Assembly (NCBI GenBank): GCA_028681035.1
Contig: JAQUJJ010000019.1
Location: 1-39,426 of the forward strand
Reading direction: 5' to 3'
Source: Candidatus Cloacimonadota bacterium
GTDB lineage: Bacteria; Cloacimonadota; Cloacimonadia; Cloacimonadales; Cloacimonadaceae
DNA length: 39,426 nucleotides
This document shows, piece by piece, positions 1-6,975 of this stretch. Made by a program: the position numbers and the translations under genes. The notes under the pieces are model-generated. The model was not told the DNA's origin, did no database searches, and was given only the letters and a program-made list of their open reading frames with translations. Numbering within the stretch: the stretch's first letter is position 1; each line of letters opens with the position of its first letter.

Positions 1-377
1 TTTCCTTGCCTTCTAATACCGTTAACCCCCAAGGCTTGCAGTGCACTAGATACGAATTCTAGGTTCGAACTGAATGCTTCCTCGGATTTAGGCAGGGTAT
101 CATCGACTAATATCTTTGAATATACAACGCAATTAGGGGAAAGAAATACTGCCTCCCCACCGCTAAGCCTTCTAAAAACTTCTATCCCGTCGGAGAGACA
201 ATCAATTACATTTACATTGGTTTCAAGCTTGTTACTGGCACCCAAGGAAACATAAGAGCTTTTTGGGACAAAGGCAGAAACGTAGCTTGCGGGCGCAGGT
301 TTCGCCTTGTAAACGGTGGCTTGGGCTAAACCCATATTAATATAGCTGAGATCAAGAAGCGGGTAGGAGGCAAGCAT
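1..377 (-). CDS. Lipoate-protein ligase-like protein (3' truncated by window edge)
   Basis: About 125 residues are visible, starting at the ATG at 377-375; the gene runs off the window at base 1. Reading the minus strand gives MLASYPLLDLSYINMGLAQA at the N-terminus and later RRLSGGEAVFLSPNCVVYSK. The RRxSGG-AV block followed by a short strand is the signature of the lipoate/biotin protein ligase fold (LplA/LipM, PF03099), where it contributes to the lipoyl-AMP site. Canonical members read GGGAVxHD; here the third Gly is Glu and HD is replaced by LS, so activity may differ. The ATG overlaps the stop of the upstream AI-2E gene by one base (TAATG), indicating translational coupling. It could instead be an octanoyltransferase-type relative. 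The C-terminal part is not visible. Confidence 0.72.
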   Translation of the reverse strand, partial: MLASYPLLDLSYINMGLAQATVYKAKPAPASYVSAFVPKSSYVSLGASNKLETNVNVIDCLSDGIEVFRRLSGGEAVFLSPNCVVYSKILVDDTLPKSEEAFSSNLEFVSSALQALGVNGIRRQG

Positions 378-1435
378 TAGCTGCTTATCAAAGCGGAGAT
401 AACGTTGTCCGGATCAATCTGCTTTAAAATAATATTAATTGCAGAGGTGAGAGGGACACAAATCAACATACCTACAATTCCCCATAACCAACCCCAGAAG
501 ATTAACGAAATCAACACCACAATAGGTGCTAAATTAAGTCTTTGTCCCTGTAGCTTAGGCTCTAGAATATTGCCAAAAAACATCTGAGTAGCGATGATAA
601 AAATGCTAAACAAAGCCATTTGGAAACAGAAACCCCTTTGCATAAACAGGATAAGAACGGGAATGGTTGAAGCTATAATAGACCCGATATTGGGGATAAA
701 GTTAAGAACAAAAAATAGTATGCCGCAAACAAGAATAAAATCTACTCTAAACAATAACATCAAACCCATACCAACTATTGCAGTGGCGAGACTAATCAGG
801 GTCTTAACGATTAAATAGTTCTGGATTTGAGTCCGAATATTCTTAAAACTTGATATGGTATCGCTCCTGCTTTGTTTGCTCATTGCTTTTTGGAATCGAG
901 GCTCTATTCTATCTGCCTCAAGGAGCATAAAGATCATGAATATCAAGATCAAAAAGAGATTCCAAATAACATCCATAATAGAATTCATGGCATTACTAAT
1001 AGTAGTTGTGATAGAAAATGAACTCCCTGATAGTAGTGTACTCAAATCCAGCAACGGGAAACTCTTAGCTGCCACATCGATCCGATTGGAGAAATCCGTC
1101 AAATATTGAGACCCTTCAGTTACAAGCTGTTCAAATCGTTGCTGATAATTTGGCAAACTAGAAATTAAATTGTTTGAAGCGGCATATACGATAAAGACAA
1201 TTATACTAAATGAAGCTGCTAATATCACAAGCGTAAGCAGTATAATCAGCCATAAAGGTACATGCCGCTTCTTAAGATATGCGGTTAATGGAGCAAATAC
1301 GAAAGTAAGAAAGATAGCGAATATCAGGGGTATGAAAATATCCTTTAGCGTTTTAAGAATAATTACAACAATCGGCAATGCAATTATTGTCAGCAGTATT
1401 CTAATCCATCTTAGTTCTTTGCTTGCTTCAATCAT
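377..1435 (-). CDS. AI-2E family transporter (PerM/YdiK-like permease)
   Basis: This is a 352-residue integral membrane protein. Two hydrophobic segments near residues 12-55 are followed by another at about 60-85, a soluble stretch (about 90-145), and then a membrane segment and a cluster of C-terminal ones. This is the usual PF01594 (AI-2E transporter) layout and length. The C-terminal run contains LNFIPNIGSIIA and the segment EPKLQGQRLNLAPIVVLISL, both typical of the family, whose consensus includes P-x-G and P-x-(V/I)-V near these positions. Despite the name, family members export varied substrates (signals, ions), and nothing here shows autoinducer-2 specificity. It sits between an unknown membrane protein (14 bp upstream) and a lipoate-ligase-like gene (1-base overlap), all on the minus strand, so they are probably co-transcribed. 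Family assignment is firm; substrate is unknown. Confidence 0.88.
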   Translation of the reverse strand: MIEASKELRWIRILLTIIALPIVVIILKTLKDIFIPLIFAIFLTFVFAPLTAYLKKRHVPLWLIILLTLVILAASFSIIVFIVYAASNNLISSLPNYQQRFEQLVTEGSQYLTDFSNRIDVAAKSFPLLDLSTLLSGSSFSITTTISNAMNSIMDVIWNLFLILIFMIFMLLEADRIEPRFQKAMSKQSRSDTISSFKNIRTQIQNYLIVKTLISLATAIVGMGLMLLFRVDFILVCGILFFVLNFIPNIGSIIASTIPVLILFMQRGFCFQMALFSIFIIATQMFFGNILEPKLQGQRLNLAPIVVLISLIFWGWLWGIVGMLICVPLTSAINIILKQIDPDNVISALISS

Positions 1436-1449
1436 TACAAGGTCTCAGT

Positions 1450-2112
1450 TTAAACTTCTTTGTTTATATTCTCTTCTACTTGTTCAATGTCTTCACTGTC
1501 GTCAACTTCGGTATCGGTGAATTCTGTCTCCGGTAAATAATCTTCCGGTAGAACTGCCATGGGATCTATAAACTCAGCATCGGCTGAAAGAGGTATTGCT
1601 AAAGGCTCTTCTTTCTTTTTTATACCTAGAAACAGCGATATGAGAGCACCGCCCAAGAATGCAGCATTGGCAACCCAAAAGCCATAAAGTGGGCTAACTC
1701 TTAACATCTTTGAGAGGTCTAATGCGGATCCCATGCCAGTATCAGCTTTAGCTAGCATTGCTGCCATGCCACCTTTTAGCAAATATAGAAATACTACGCC
1801 CATAATGCTAAATATTACCGGCACAAAGTACATTTTCCGGGGGAGTAAAAAAGAGGACAACAAAGCAAGCACCGCAACAGCTATTGCGATAATCGCCAAA
1901 GGATGGGCACTAATTTTTTGGGGTTTCTGCTCTTTTTCAGAGTTATCACCCATTCCTGCAAAGAGATTATCCACTTTAAGCTCAGATTTGCCTCCGGTAA
2001 CAAGCTGAATGCCCTTAATGGTCATTAGCTCAGTCTTTTCACAACTCACCATAAAAAATGGCATAAAAAACGATATAATTACTATTGCATACATCAATGC
2101 GGATATTTTCAT
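1450..2112 (-). CDS. Hypothetical four-TM membrane protein with acidic tail
   Basis: I do not recognise the family. The 220-residue product begins MKISALMYAIVIISFFMPFF with VSC shortly after, so the N-terminus is either an uncleaved membrane segment or a signal. Three more hydrophobic segments lie near residues 70-90, 92-112 and 140-165. A short polar loop between the first two segments contains TIKGIQLVTGG. The C-terminal 50 residues are strongly acidic (EFIDPMAVLPEDYLPETEF, then a D/E-rich run) and probably cytosolic and disordered. The start is supported by GGAGGATA immediately upstream of the ATG at 2112 and by a promoter-like TTGACA/ATATTA pair. It is the first gene of a minus-strand unit with the AI-2E permease and lipoate-ligase-like gene; its role is unknown. 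Confidence 0.75.
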   Translation of the reverse strand: MKISALMYAIVIISFFMPFFMVSCEKTELMTIKGIQLVTGGKSELKVDNLFAGMGDNSEKEQKPQKISAHPLAIIAIAVAVLALLSSFLLPRKMYFVPVIFSIMGVVFLYLLKGGMAAMLAKADTGMGSALDLSKMLRVSPLYGFWVANAAFLGGALISLFLGIKKKEEPLAIPLSADAEFIDPMAVLPEDYLPETEFTDTEVDDSEDIEQVEENINKEV

Positions 2113-2135
2113 ATATCCTCCTTTTCTTCAGTCGT

Positions 2136-2164
2136 TAATATTCACTTACGGTGTTAACTGTCAA
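2136..2164 (-). promoter_or_regulatory. Sigma-70-like promoter for the 2112-1 gene unit
   Basis: On the minus strand TTGACA (2164-2159) is followed after 17 bases by ATATTA (2141-2136), and the first ATG lies 24 bases further at 2112. The bases just before the -35 read GATTTATC, so the full string is GATTTATCTTGACA, an element that recurs upstream of two plus-strand transcripts in this window. Confidence 0.55.
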
Positions 2165-2260
2165 GATAAATCAAATTATCAGTAATCACAGCCGCCTCGG
2201 ATGTGGGCAGTTGGGGCGAATGCCATTACGGTACTATGCCCCCTCCAATTTGTATTGCTC

Positions 2261-2366
2261 CTTGCTAAAATATCAGGTTAATCCAGGGTGATTCCCATGT
2301 GATTCCCACGTCGCCACGTGGGGGTCGCATGGGAATCACCTGAAAAATACCTGAGAATTTAGCAAG
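2261..2366. repeat. Long nested palindrome in the 2113-2593 intergenic region
   Basis: Two 39-bp arms (2261-2299 and 2328-2366) are inverted copies matching at 30 of 39 positions. The outer 9 bases (CTTGCTAAA) and the inner 13 (GGTGATTCCCATG) match exactly. Inside lies a second perfect hairpin, CCCACGT (2305-2311) with ACGTGGG (2316-2322). The left inner part contains two tandem 11-base units, GTGATTCCCAT at 2288 and GTGATTCCCAC at 2299. No coding capacity is seen. The hairpin has no T-tract, so it does not look like an ordinary terminator; a non-autonomous repeat element is more likely. Confidence 0.8.
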
Positions 2367-2412
2367 TAAGGATTAATGAACACTGTTGTAAAACCTAACT
2401 ATAAAGCCAATC

Positions 2413-2431
2413 AGATAGATTTATATTGACA
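2413..2431 (+). promoter_or_regulatory. GATTTATNTTGACA-type motif upstream of the beta-barrel gene
   Basis: The sequence around 2413-2431 ends in GATAGATTTATATTGACA and matches the motif before tmRNA at nearly every position. No convincing -10 hexamer lies 16-18 bases downstream, and the next gene starts 163 bases away, so a promoter call is tentative. The rest of 2367-2593 shows nothing else I can interpret. Confidence 0.35.
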
Positions 2432-2593
2432 AGATAAAGAGACAAATCAGAGTGTGTACATGCTTTTTTACCTAATAGATTCGTTATAAAAAGGGGATTG
2501 TTAGTTAGATGTGTTTGCGATTGTCTCAAAAGAGTTTAGGTTTCTATATTGTAAAGTTTGCTGTTAAGAACGACTTGCTGTTAAGGAGAAATT

Positions 2594-3454
2594 ATGTATA
2601 AAATGACTATTGCACTATCTGTAATGGCTTTGGCATTCTGTTGTTTGTGGTCTTATGGGGTCGATTGGGGTGTTAAGTATGGCATGGGAACTTCTAATAT
2701 TTATGGAGATGATGCACATTACATTATTGATTATAGTATTTCCACTGTGGTTTCCGGTGCTGCCAGCGAGTTTGGATACCTCAGATTAGAATCTATTGAT
2801 AATGAACATGGGGTGTCGCACAACTTGGGCGTTTATGGCTCAATAAAGCTAACTAACAATCATGATTCCATCAGGCTTCAATCGGAGATGATATGGCAGA
2901 GATATCGTTATACTCAAAAGTTTGAGGGAAAAACTCTAAACACCAACAACATGTTTCTTGCAACTGAATTTGCAGATACATTAAGCGGGAAAATTGAGCG
3001 AACCCAAGATTATTTGACCATACCAGTTTTAATCCGTTTACAGCAAGAAGTAGCTTCCGCAGTTAGCGGAGGTTATTATACTGGTGCATTTGTGTATGCA
3101 GGTCCCTCAATATCTCTGCTTCTAAGCAATAAATCAGATAAATATAAGGGTATTAAAGCTCTTGATGATGATATAAATGAATTTGTAAGCAATAGCCAGA
3201 CAGATAGTGATCTTAGCCAATACTACAAGAGCCAATACCATGATAATGGTGCAGACAAACTACTGCCCTACAAGTTTGATATTGTTATGGGATTTGGTTT
3301 CGGGCTGAAGGATTTGTTTAGATTTGGTTTTGGCAAAGATGCGTTTATCTTAGACTGCCGATTCACCATGGGGATAAATCCTGTAGGGGATGCCCCATAT
3401 CAGACTGAGTTTAAACTTAGGTCTGTGGTCTTTTCATTGGGCATGAAGCTGTAA
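2594..3454 (+). CDS. Outer-membrane beta-barrel protein (porin-like fold), function unknown
   Basis: The 286-residue product has a clear signal peptide (MYKMTIALSVMALAFCCLWS, then YGVDWG) and alternating hydrophobic/polar beta-strands. Examples are YGSIKLTNNHDSIRLQSEMIWQRY, a segment YLTIPVLIRL, a segment AFVYAGPSISLL, and a closing strand VVFSLGMKL that ends in a hydrophobic residue. The 'YLTIPVLI...GPSISLLL' pairing is typical of PorT/outer-membrane beta-barrel families (PF13568-like) of about 200-300 residues. A poorly conserved, Asp/Ser-rich loop at about 185-220 is probably extracellular. The start is supported by AAGGAG at 2582-2587. It is followed after 51 bases by the FGE lipoprotein gene on the same strand, suggesting a shared surface role. 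Specific function cannot be assigned. Confidence 0.8.
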   Translation: MYKMTIALSVMALAFCCLWSYGVDWGVKYGMGTSNIYGDDAHYIIDYSISTVVSGAASEFGYLRLESIDNEHGVSHNLGVYGSIKLTNNHDSIRLQSEMIWQRYRYTQKFEGKTLNTNNMFLATEFADTLSGKIERTQDYLTIPVLIRLQQEVASAVSGGYYTGAFVYAGPSISLLLSNKSDKYKGIKALDDDINEFVSNSQTDSDLSQYYKSQYHDNGADKLLPYKFDIVMGFGFGLKDLFRFGFGKDAFILDCRFTMGINPVGDAPYQTEFKLRSVVFSLGMKL

Positions 3455-3505
3455 TGTGCAGATATCTCACCTTAACATTTGAACCAAAACATTGAGAGGA
3501 TTACT

Positions 3506-5080
3506 ATGAGAATGATTATAAAGATTTTAGTGGCAGTGCTTCTTGGTATAGCTTTGTTTTCGTGTAGCAGTAAAACTACTACCCAGAATGATGAACAAAT
3601 AGCCACGCCAACATTTTCTCCAGCCGGGGGTACTTACGACGAACCTGTTGACGTACTCATATCATGCTCTACTTCTGGAGTAAATATCCGATACACCACA
3701 GATGGTGCCGACCCAACAAATGAATCTCAAGCTTATAGCGGATTTGTGCATATTACCGCAAGCAGCACCCTTAAAGCTAAGGCTTTTAAGTCTGGATGGA
3801 TATCAAGCGCAGTTCAAACTGCCAATTACATATATACAACAATGGCACGTCCCAGCATCTCACCTTCAGGAGGCGTGTTTAACGCTCCACGAACAGTAAC
3901 AATATCATGTACAACTCCTGGAGCACTGATACGCTACACTGTGGACGGAAGTGATCCAGTAGCAACATCTACCTTATATTCTGTCCCATTTCAGATCAGC
4001 AGTTCCACTACCCTGAAAAGCAGAGCGTTTCTTGAAGGAAAGCCTCCCAGCGAAGTTACTACGGCTGTTTTTGTAATGCAATTACTGAAACCAATATTCA
4101 CCCCCCCAAGTGGACATTATGCAATTGGGCAGACAGTTAATATCTCCAGTTCCACTAGTGGAACTCAGATAAGACATACAACAGATGGTACAGAGCCTAC
4201 AGAAGAATCAAATCTATATTCCAATCCTCTAAATGTTTCATCCAATATGGTAATTAAAGCTACAGCCTTTAAAAGTGGTTGGCAGCCTAGCCAGGGAGAA
4301 ACATCCTATTACATTATCAATCTTGCCGACCAGATGCAATTGGTAAATGCAGGAACATTCAACAACGGTAGTTCAAATGTTACCCTCTCACCTTATTATA
4401 TTGGCAAACGCGAGGTAACTGAGCTGGAGTGGCATTATATCATGCCGATTAGTGGAGAAATTGACATTGAAAATGAAAAACCCATCACTGGACTCCATGA
4501 AGAGACAACCGAAGCAGTAACATGGGGTAAAGCAATAGAGTATTGTAATCGGAGAAGCTTAGTTGAGGGATACCAACCATGTTACAACTATGATAATCTG
4601 GGCGTTAATCCTGATTTGTGGCCTGTTGGATGGAATTCTGCCGTTAATCACGTATTGTTAACATGCAATTGGAAAGCTAATGGATATAGACTGCCCACTG
4701 AGATGGAATGGATGTATGCGGCACAAGGCGGTATTCCATCCAGCACTTATACATACAGTGGCTCCAATGCTATTGATGAAGTAGCTTGGTATAATGGTAA
4801 TGCAACTACCGTGAACAATGTAGGTACTAAATTGCCAAACGAATTGGGTCTTTACGATATGAGCGGTAATGTGTGGGAGTTCTGTTGGGATATCTATAAC
4901 TATCAGTACTCTACAACCGACGTGCTTAACCCTGTGGGACCCAGTACTGGAAGTCATAGAGTATTGCGTGGCGGAAGCTGGAGCAGCGATCCCAGCAATT
5001 GCACTAATGCCCGTAGATTTTACACCGATACGAACATAGAAAGTAATTTCAGTGGATTCCGTGTAGCAAGAAAAGGATAA
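3506..5080 (+). CDS. Lipoprotein with three chitobiase-C-like repeats and an FGE/SUMF1-type domain
   Basis: The 524-residue product starts best at the ATG at 3506, preceded by AGAGGA at 3495-3500; an in-frame TTG at 3479 would add nine residues before the signal peptide. The lipoprotein signal is MRMIIKILVAVLLGIALFSC (lipobox LFSC). Residues about 30-270 hold three repeats of the chitobiase/beta-hexosaminidase C-terminal type, each with 'PxxxG-Y/F' and IRYTTDGADPT-like blocks. Residues about 285-524 are a formylglycine-generating-enzyme/sulfatase domain (PF03781): GYRLPTEMEWMYAA, then ELGLYDMSGNVWEFCWD, and RVLRGGSW...GFRVAR at the end. Such surface proteins use this C-type-lectin-like fold for binding; enzymatic FGE activity is not implied. 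The C-terminal 35 residues resemble diversity-generating-retroelement variable regions (see findings). Confidence 0.88.
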   Translation: MRMIIKILVAVLLGIALFSCSSKTTTQNDEQIATPTFSPAGGTYDEPVDVLISCSTSGVNIRYTTDGADPTNESQAYSGFVHITASSTLKAKAFKSGWISSAVQTANYIYTTMARPSISPSGGVFNAPRTVTISCTTPGALIRYTVDGSDPVATSTLYSVPFQISSSTTLKSRAFLEGKPPSEVTTAVFVMQLLKPIFTPPSGHYAIGQTVNISSSTSGTQIRHTTDGTEPTEESNLYSNPLNVSSNMVIKATAFKSGWQPSQGETSYYIINLADQMQLVNAGTFNNGSSNVTLSPYYIGKREVTELEWHYIMPISGEIDIENEKPITGLHEETTEAVTWGKAIEYCNRRSLVEGYQPCYNYDNLGVNPDLWPVGWNSAVNHVLLTCNWKANGYRLPTEMEWMYAAQGGIPSSTYTYSGSNAIDEVAWYNGNATTVNNVGTKLPNELGLYDMSGNVWEFCWDIYNYQYSTTDVLNPVGPSTGSHRVLRGGSWSSDPSNCTNARRFYTDTNIESNFSGFRVARKG

Positions 5081-5091
5081 AACTTTAACTG

Positions 5092-5170
5092 TCGTAGGGG
5101 CGGTCTCTGAACCGCCCTAAAAACCGCCACACAACTTGTCATAAGGGCACTTCGGAGAGTGCCCCTACGA
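5092..5170. repeat. Small palindromic element with terminal inverted repeats
   Basis: A 79-bp segment is bounded by TCGTAGGGGC (5092-5101) and its exact reverse complement GCCCCTACGA (5161-5170). Inside are two hairpins: GGGCGGT with AACCGCCC near 5098-5117, and GGGCACT-tcgg-AGAGTGCCC near 5144-5164. The 'CGTAGGGGC...GCCCCTACG' form is a common dispersed intergenic repeat type in many bacteria. It lies just after the FGE gene and could also act as its transcription end. The remaining bases to 5325 hold no gene that I can support. Confidence 0.7.
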
Positions 5171-5326
5171 ACTCGCTTATCCTTCATCCGCAACTTGGGC
5201 GTGTAACCCTTAAAAGTATCCACCCAAGAATCACTGCCTCCTTATTTTGTGTAACCCGAGGCAAGCGCAAAACCTGCTAAATATCGAACTGAGATTTAAA
5301 CAGTCTCTAAGGGATATTGCGAAACC

Positions 5327-5367
5327 TGATAGATTTATGTTGACACGGAAGTAACTCCCAATATATT
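5327..5367 (+). promoter_or_regulatory. Probable ssrA promoter
   Basis: TTGACA at 5340-5345 is followed after 16 bases by TATATT at 5362-5367; the mature tmRNA would begin about 30 bases downstream at 5398, leaving a short 5' leader to be processed. The preceding bases give GATTTATGTTGACA, the same extended -35 string seen at two other places in the window. Confidence 0.6.
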
Positions 5368-5397
5368 GGATAGTATAGATCTTTAACTAAGCGTATA

Positions 5398-5751
5398 GGG
5401 GGTGAAATGGTTTCGACAGGGAACCAGGGTGTGAGTGATGCATGTCGGAGACGCTTTTTCCACTCCGTTAACAAGAGAGCACACAAAATTAATTGCAAAT
5501 AACAATTACTCCTTAGCAGCATAAGCTGCTTTCGTTCAACCTCTTCGTGCCGTCGGGAGGGGATTGGGCGTCGAAACAGTACGGATGCTGCGGAAGCGAT
5601 TGCCGATAATTTCCGCTTAAGACTATTGGCTGGGCTTTCGGGGGTCTGATTGTCTTTACCCCAAAAGCTGAGACTTAAACGACAACTAAACATGTAGATT
5701 TGCTTGCAATCGGTTTTTTGGACGCGGGTTCGATCCCCGCCACCTCCACCA
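5398..5751 (+). ncRNA. ssrA: Transfer-messenger RNA (tmRNA)
   Basis: The 354-base gene begins GGGGGTGAAATGGTTTCGAC, a canonical tmRNA 5' end, and finishes with a T-arm (GGGTTCGATCCCC) and an encoded CCA at 5749-5751. The 5' GGGGGTG pairs with CACCTCC near the 3' end to form the acceptor stem (one G-U). The tag reading frame starts at the resume codon GCA at 5495 and reads ANNNYSLAA before TAA at 5522. This is nine encoded residues, one fewer than in E. coli, with the proteolysis signal LAA retained. tmRNA with SmpB rescues stalled ribosomes and tags the nascent chain for degradation. It is one-piece, not permuted. An 8-bp repeat array begins only 7 bases after the CCA, and no ordinary terminator is seen. 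Confidence 0.97.
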
Positions 5752-5758
5752 GGTTTGG

Positions 5759-5930
5759 GTTAGCGGGTTAGCAGGTTAGCAGGTTAGATGGTTAGCAGGT
5801 TAGCAGGTTAGCGGGTTAGCGGGTTAGCAGGTTAGCGGGTTAGCAGGTTAGCGGGTTAGCAGGTTAGATGGTTAGCAGGTTAGCAGGTTAGCAGGTTAGC
5901 AGGTTAACGGGTTAGTTAGAAGGTTAATGG
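5759..5930 (+). repeat. Left array of an 8-bp tandem repeat (GTTAGCRG)
   Basis: Starting at GTTAGCGG (5759) there are about 18 head-to-tail 8-mers, mostly GTTAGCAG or GTTAGCGG with GTTAGATG variants at regular places. The array closes with a diverged unit that is the left half of a perfect 29-bp inverted repeat (5902-5930). The partner array lies beyond the four-helix-bundle gene in opposite orientation. Confidence 0.95.
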
Positions 5931-5961
5931 CTTTTAGCGAAATATGAGATGAGAGTTTTTT

Positions 5962-6315
5962 ATGATGCACACAGAATTGGAAGTTTACAAATCCAGTATG
6001 CTCTTGGTTAAAGAGATTTATGCAATTACAAGTGAATTCCCCAAAGACGAGTTATGGGGTTTAACTTCTCAAATGAAAAGAGCAGCGATTTCCATTCCTT
6101 CAAACATAGCAGAAGGTTGTGGCAGAAAGACACCTAAGGAACTACTCAATTTCCTCAATATTGCCCTTGGCTCTCTGGCAGAATTACAAACTCAGCTTGA
6201 TATTGCGCTAATGTTAGGCTTTATTATTAATCAAGAAAAAGCAACTATTTGCAAGAACTTATCACTATCCGTAAAGCGGCAACTCTTAGGACTTATCAAA
6301 GCAAACACCCATTAA
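5962..6315 (+). CDS. Four helix bundle protein (23S rRNA intervening-sequence protein family)
   Basis: The 117-residue product matches the PF05635 family (S23/IVP; TIGR02436). Visible family features are 'LEVYKSSMLLVKEIYAIT' at the N-terminus, the conserved block QMKRAAISIPSNIAEGCGRK at about residues 38-57, then a helix with NIALGSLAELQTQLDIAL. The all-helical fold forms pentameric barrels, and the family is related to the Avd accessory proteins of diversity-generating retroelements. The biochemical role is not established. ATG at 5962 (MMHTELE) follows a T-run with only a weak GAGATGAGAG upstream as ribosome site; a second ATG at 5965 is equally possible. The stop codon lies within the right inverted repeat. 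It has no operon partner on either side. Confidence 0.93.
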   Translation: MMHTELEVYKSSMLLVKEIYAITSEFPKDELWGLTSQMKRAAISIPSNIAEGCGRKTPKELLNFLNIALGSLAELQTQLDIALMLGFIINQEKATICKNLSLSVKRQLLGLIKANTH

Positions 6316-6453
6316 CCTTCTAACTAACCCGTTAACCTGATAACACATAAGCAATCCAACTATAAGCACCCCGCCTAACCCGTTAACCTGCTAACCATCT
6401 AACCTGCTAACCCGCTAACCTGCTAACCATCTAACCTGCTAACCCGCTAACCC
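6309..6453 (-). repeat. Right array of the 8-bp repeat, inverted
   Basis: The right half begins with the 29-bp perfect inverted partner (6309-6337), which contains the stop codon of the four-helix gene. About 39 unrelated bases follow, then about nine units of CYGCTAAC/CATCTAAC from 6377 to 6453. Read on the minus strand this reproduces the left array, including the position of a GTTAGATG variant every four units. Confidence 0.93.
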
Positions 6454-6465
6454 AAAAGAAATCCC

Positions 6466-6493
6466 TTTACAAAATCTGCCCCACATAAATAAT
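6466..6493 (+). promoter_or_regulatory. Possible rpsO promoter
   Basis: TTTACA at 6466-6471 and AATAAT at 6488-6493 are 16 bases apart and lie 30-57 bases before the rpsO start. This is a reasonable but unverified sigma-70-like pair; the position directly after the repeat array suggests rpsO is transcribed independently of the element. Confidence 0.35.
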
Positions 6494-6522
6494 GACCTTA
6501 CTAAAATCATCTGGAGGATGAA

Positions 6523-6792
6523 ATGCCGTTAACACCTGAGGCTAAAACAGCTATCATGGTAGAGTTTAAACTCCATGAATCAGACACTGGCTCACCGGAA
6601 GTGCAAGTTGCGATGCTCACCCGTAGAATCAAAGATATTACCGAGCATCTAAAATTGCATGCGAAAGACTTTTCCACCCGGCGTGGTCTATTGAAACTGA
6701 TCGGGCAACGCAGACGCCTTCTTGATTATTTGAAGCGGAAGGAAATAAATCGTTACCGCGAAATAATCAAGGCACTTGGTATCAGAAAGTAA
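6523..6792 (+). CDS. rpsO: 30S ribosomal protein S15
   Basis: The 89-residue product is full length for S15, which binds 16S rRNA in the platform early in 30S assembly. Family signatures are clear: '[22 protein letters not shown]', '[28 protein letters not shown]' and a basic C-terminus ending LGIRK. The start ATG follows TGGAGGATGAA (GGAGG at 6511-6515). It lies upstream of pnp in the widespread rpsO-pnp arrangement, separated by a strong stem-loop at 6820-6860 which may divide or process the transcript. No anomalies. Confidence 0.98.
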   Translation: MPLTPEAKTAIMVEFKLHESDTGSPEVQVAMLTRRIKDITEHLKLHAKDFSTRRGLLKLIGQRRRLLDYLKRKEINRYREIIKALGIRK

Positions 6793-6819
6793 CAAACTCG
6801 CCAAGATATTATGACTAAC

Positions 6820-6860
6820 AAGGAAAAGTGGATCAGCAGAACTGGTGATCCACTTTCCTT
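6820..6860 (+). terminator. Stem-loop between rpsO and pnp (terminator or RNase III-type site)
   Basis: AAGGAAAAGTGGATCA (6820-6835) pairs with TGATCCACTTTCCTT (6846-6860) with a single bulge and a 10-base loop. Only a weak T-rich stretch (ATTTACG) follows, so termination may be partial. In enterobacteria a comparable rpsO-pnp hairpin is cut by RNase III and used by PNPase for autoregulation; that such control exists here is inference. Confidence 0.75.
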
Positions 6861-6975
6861 ATTTACGCTAAAATCAAACTGCTACGGGAGTAATTAGCAA
6901 TAAGCTAAGAAGTTGTAACAAACTTTTCAGCCTATTGCTTCTTCTCCCCGCAGTGAAAACAAATAAGGAGAAGTT

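Larger units (their letters stand above)
5759..6453. mobile_element. Putative four-helix-bundle gene element enclosed by inverted 8-bp arrays
   Basis: The unit consists of a left GTTAGCRG array, a perfect 29-bp inverted repeat (5902-5930 / 6309-6337), the gene, and a right array of the complementary CYGCTAAC units. Transcribed, it would fold into a long stem with the coding region in the loop, which is the architecture of intervening sequences (IVS) inserted into 23S rRNA. Here it sits beside tmRNA instead. Mobility is inference from architecture only; no target duplication is evident. Confidence 0.4.

Noticed and set aside
3479..3505. TTG start for the FGE lipoprotein
   Set aside because: The ATG at 3506 has a proper ribosome site (AGAGGA) and puts the lipoprotein signal at the N-terminus.
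5020..5223. 67-codon minus-strand ORF over the end of the FGE gene
   Set aside because: It is antisense to a well-supported gene and the 79-bp palindromic repeat; no protein features.
5307..5693. 128-codon minus-strand ORF
   Set aside because: It lies across tmRNA and its promoter on the opposite strand; no family features and a clear RNA gene explains the region.
6709..6800. Genomic-island attachment site at the tmRNA 3' end with a partner copy downstream
   Set aside because: I found no second copy of the tmRNA 3' end in the window and no integrase; the adjacent element is explained by the 8-bp arrays.
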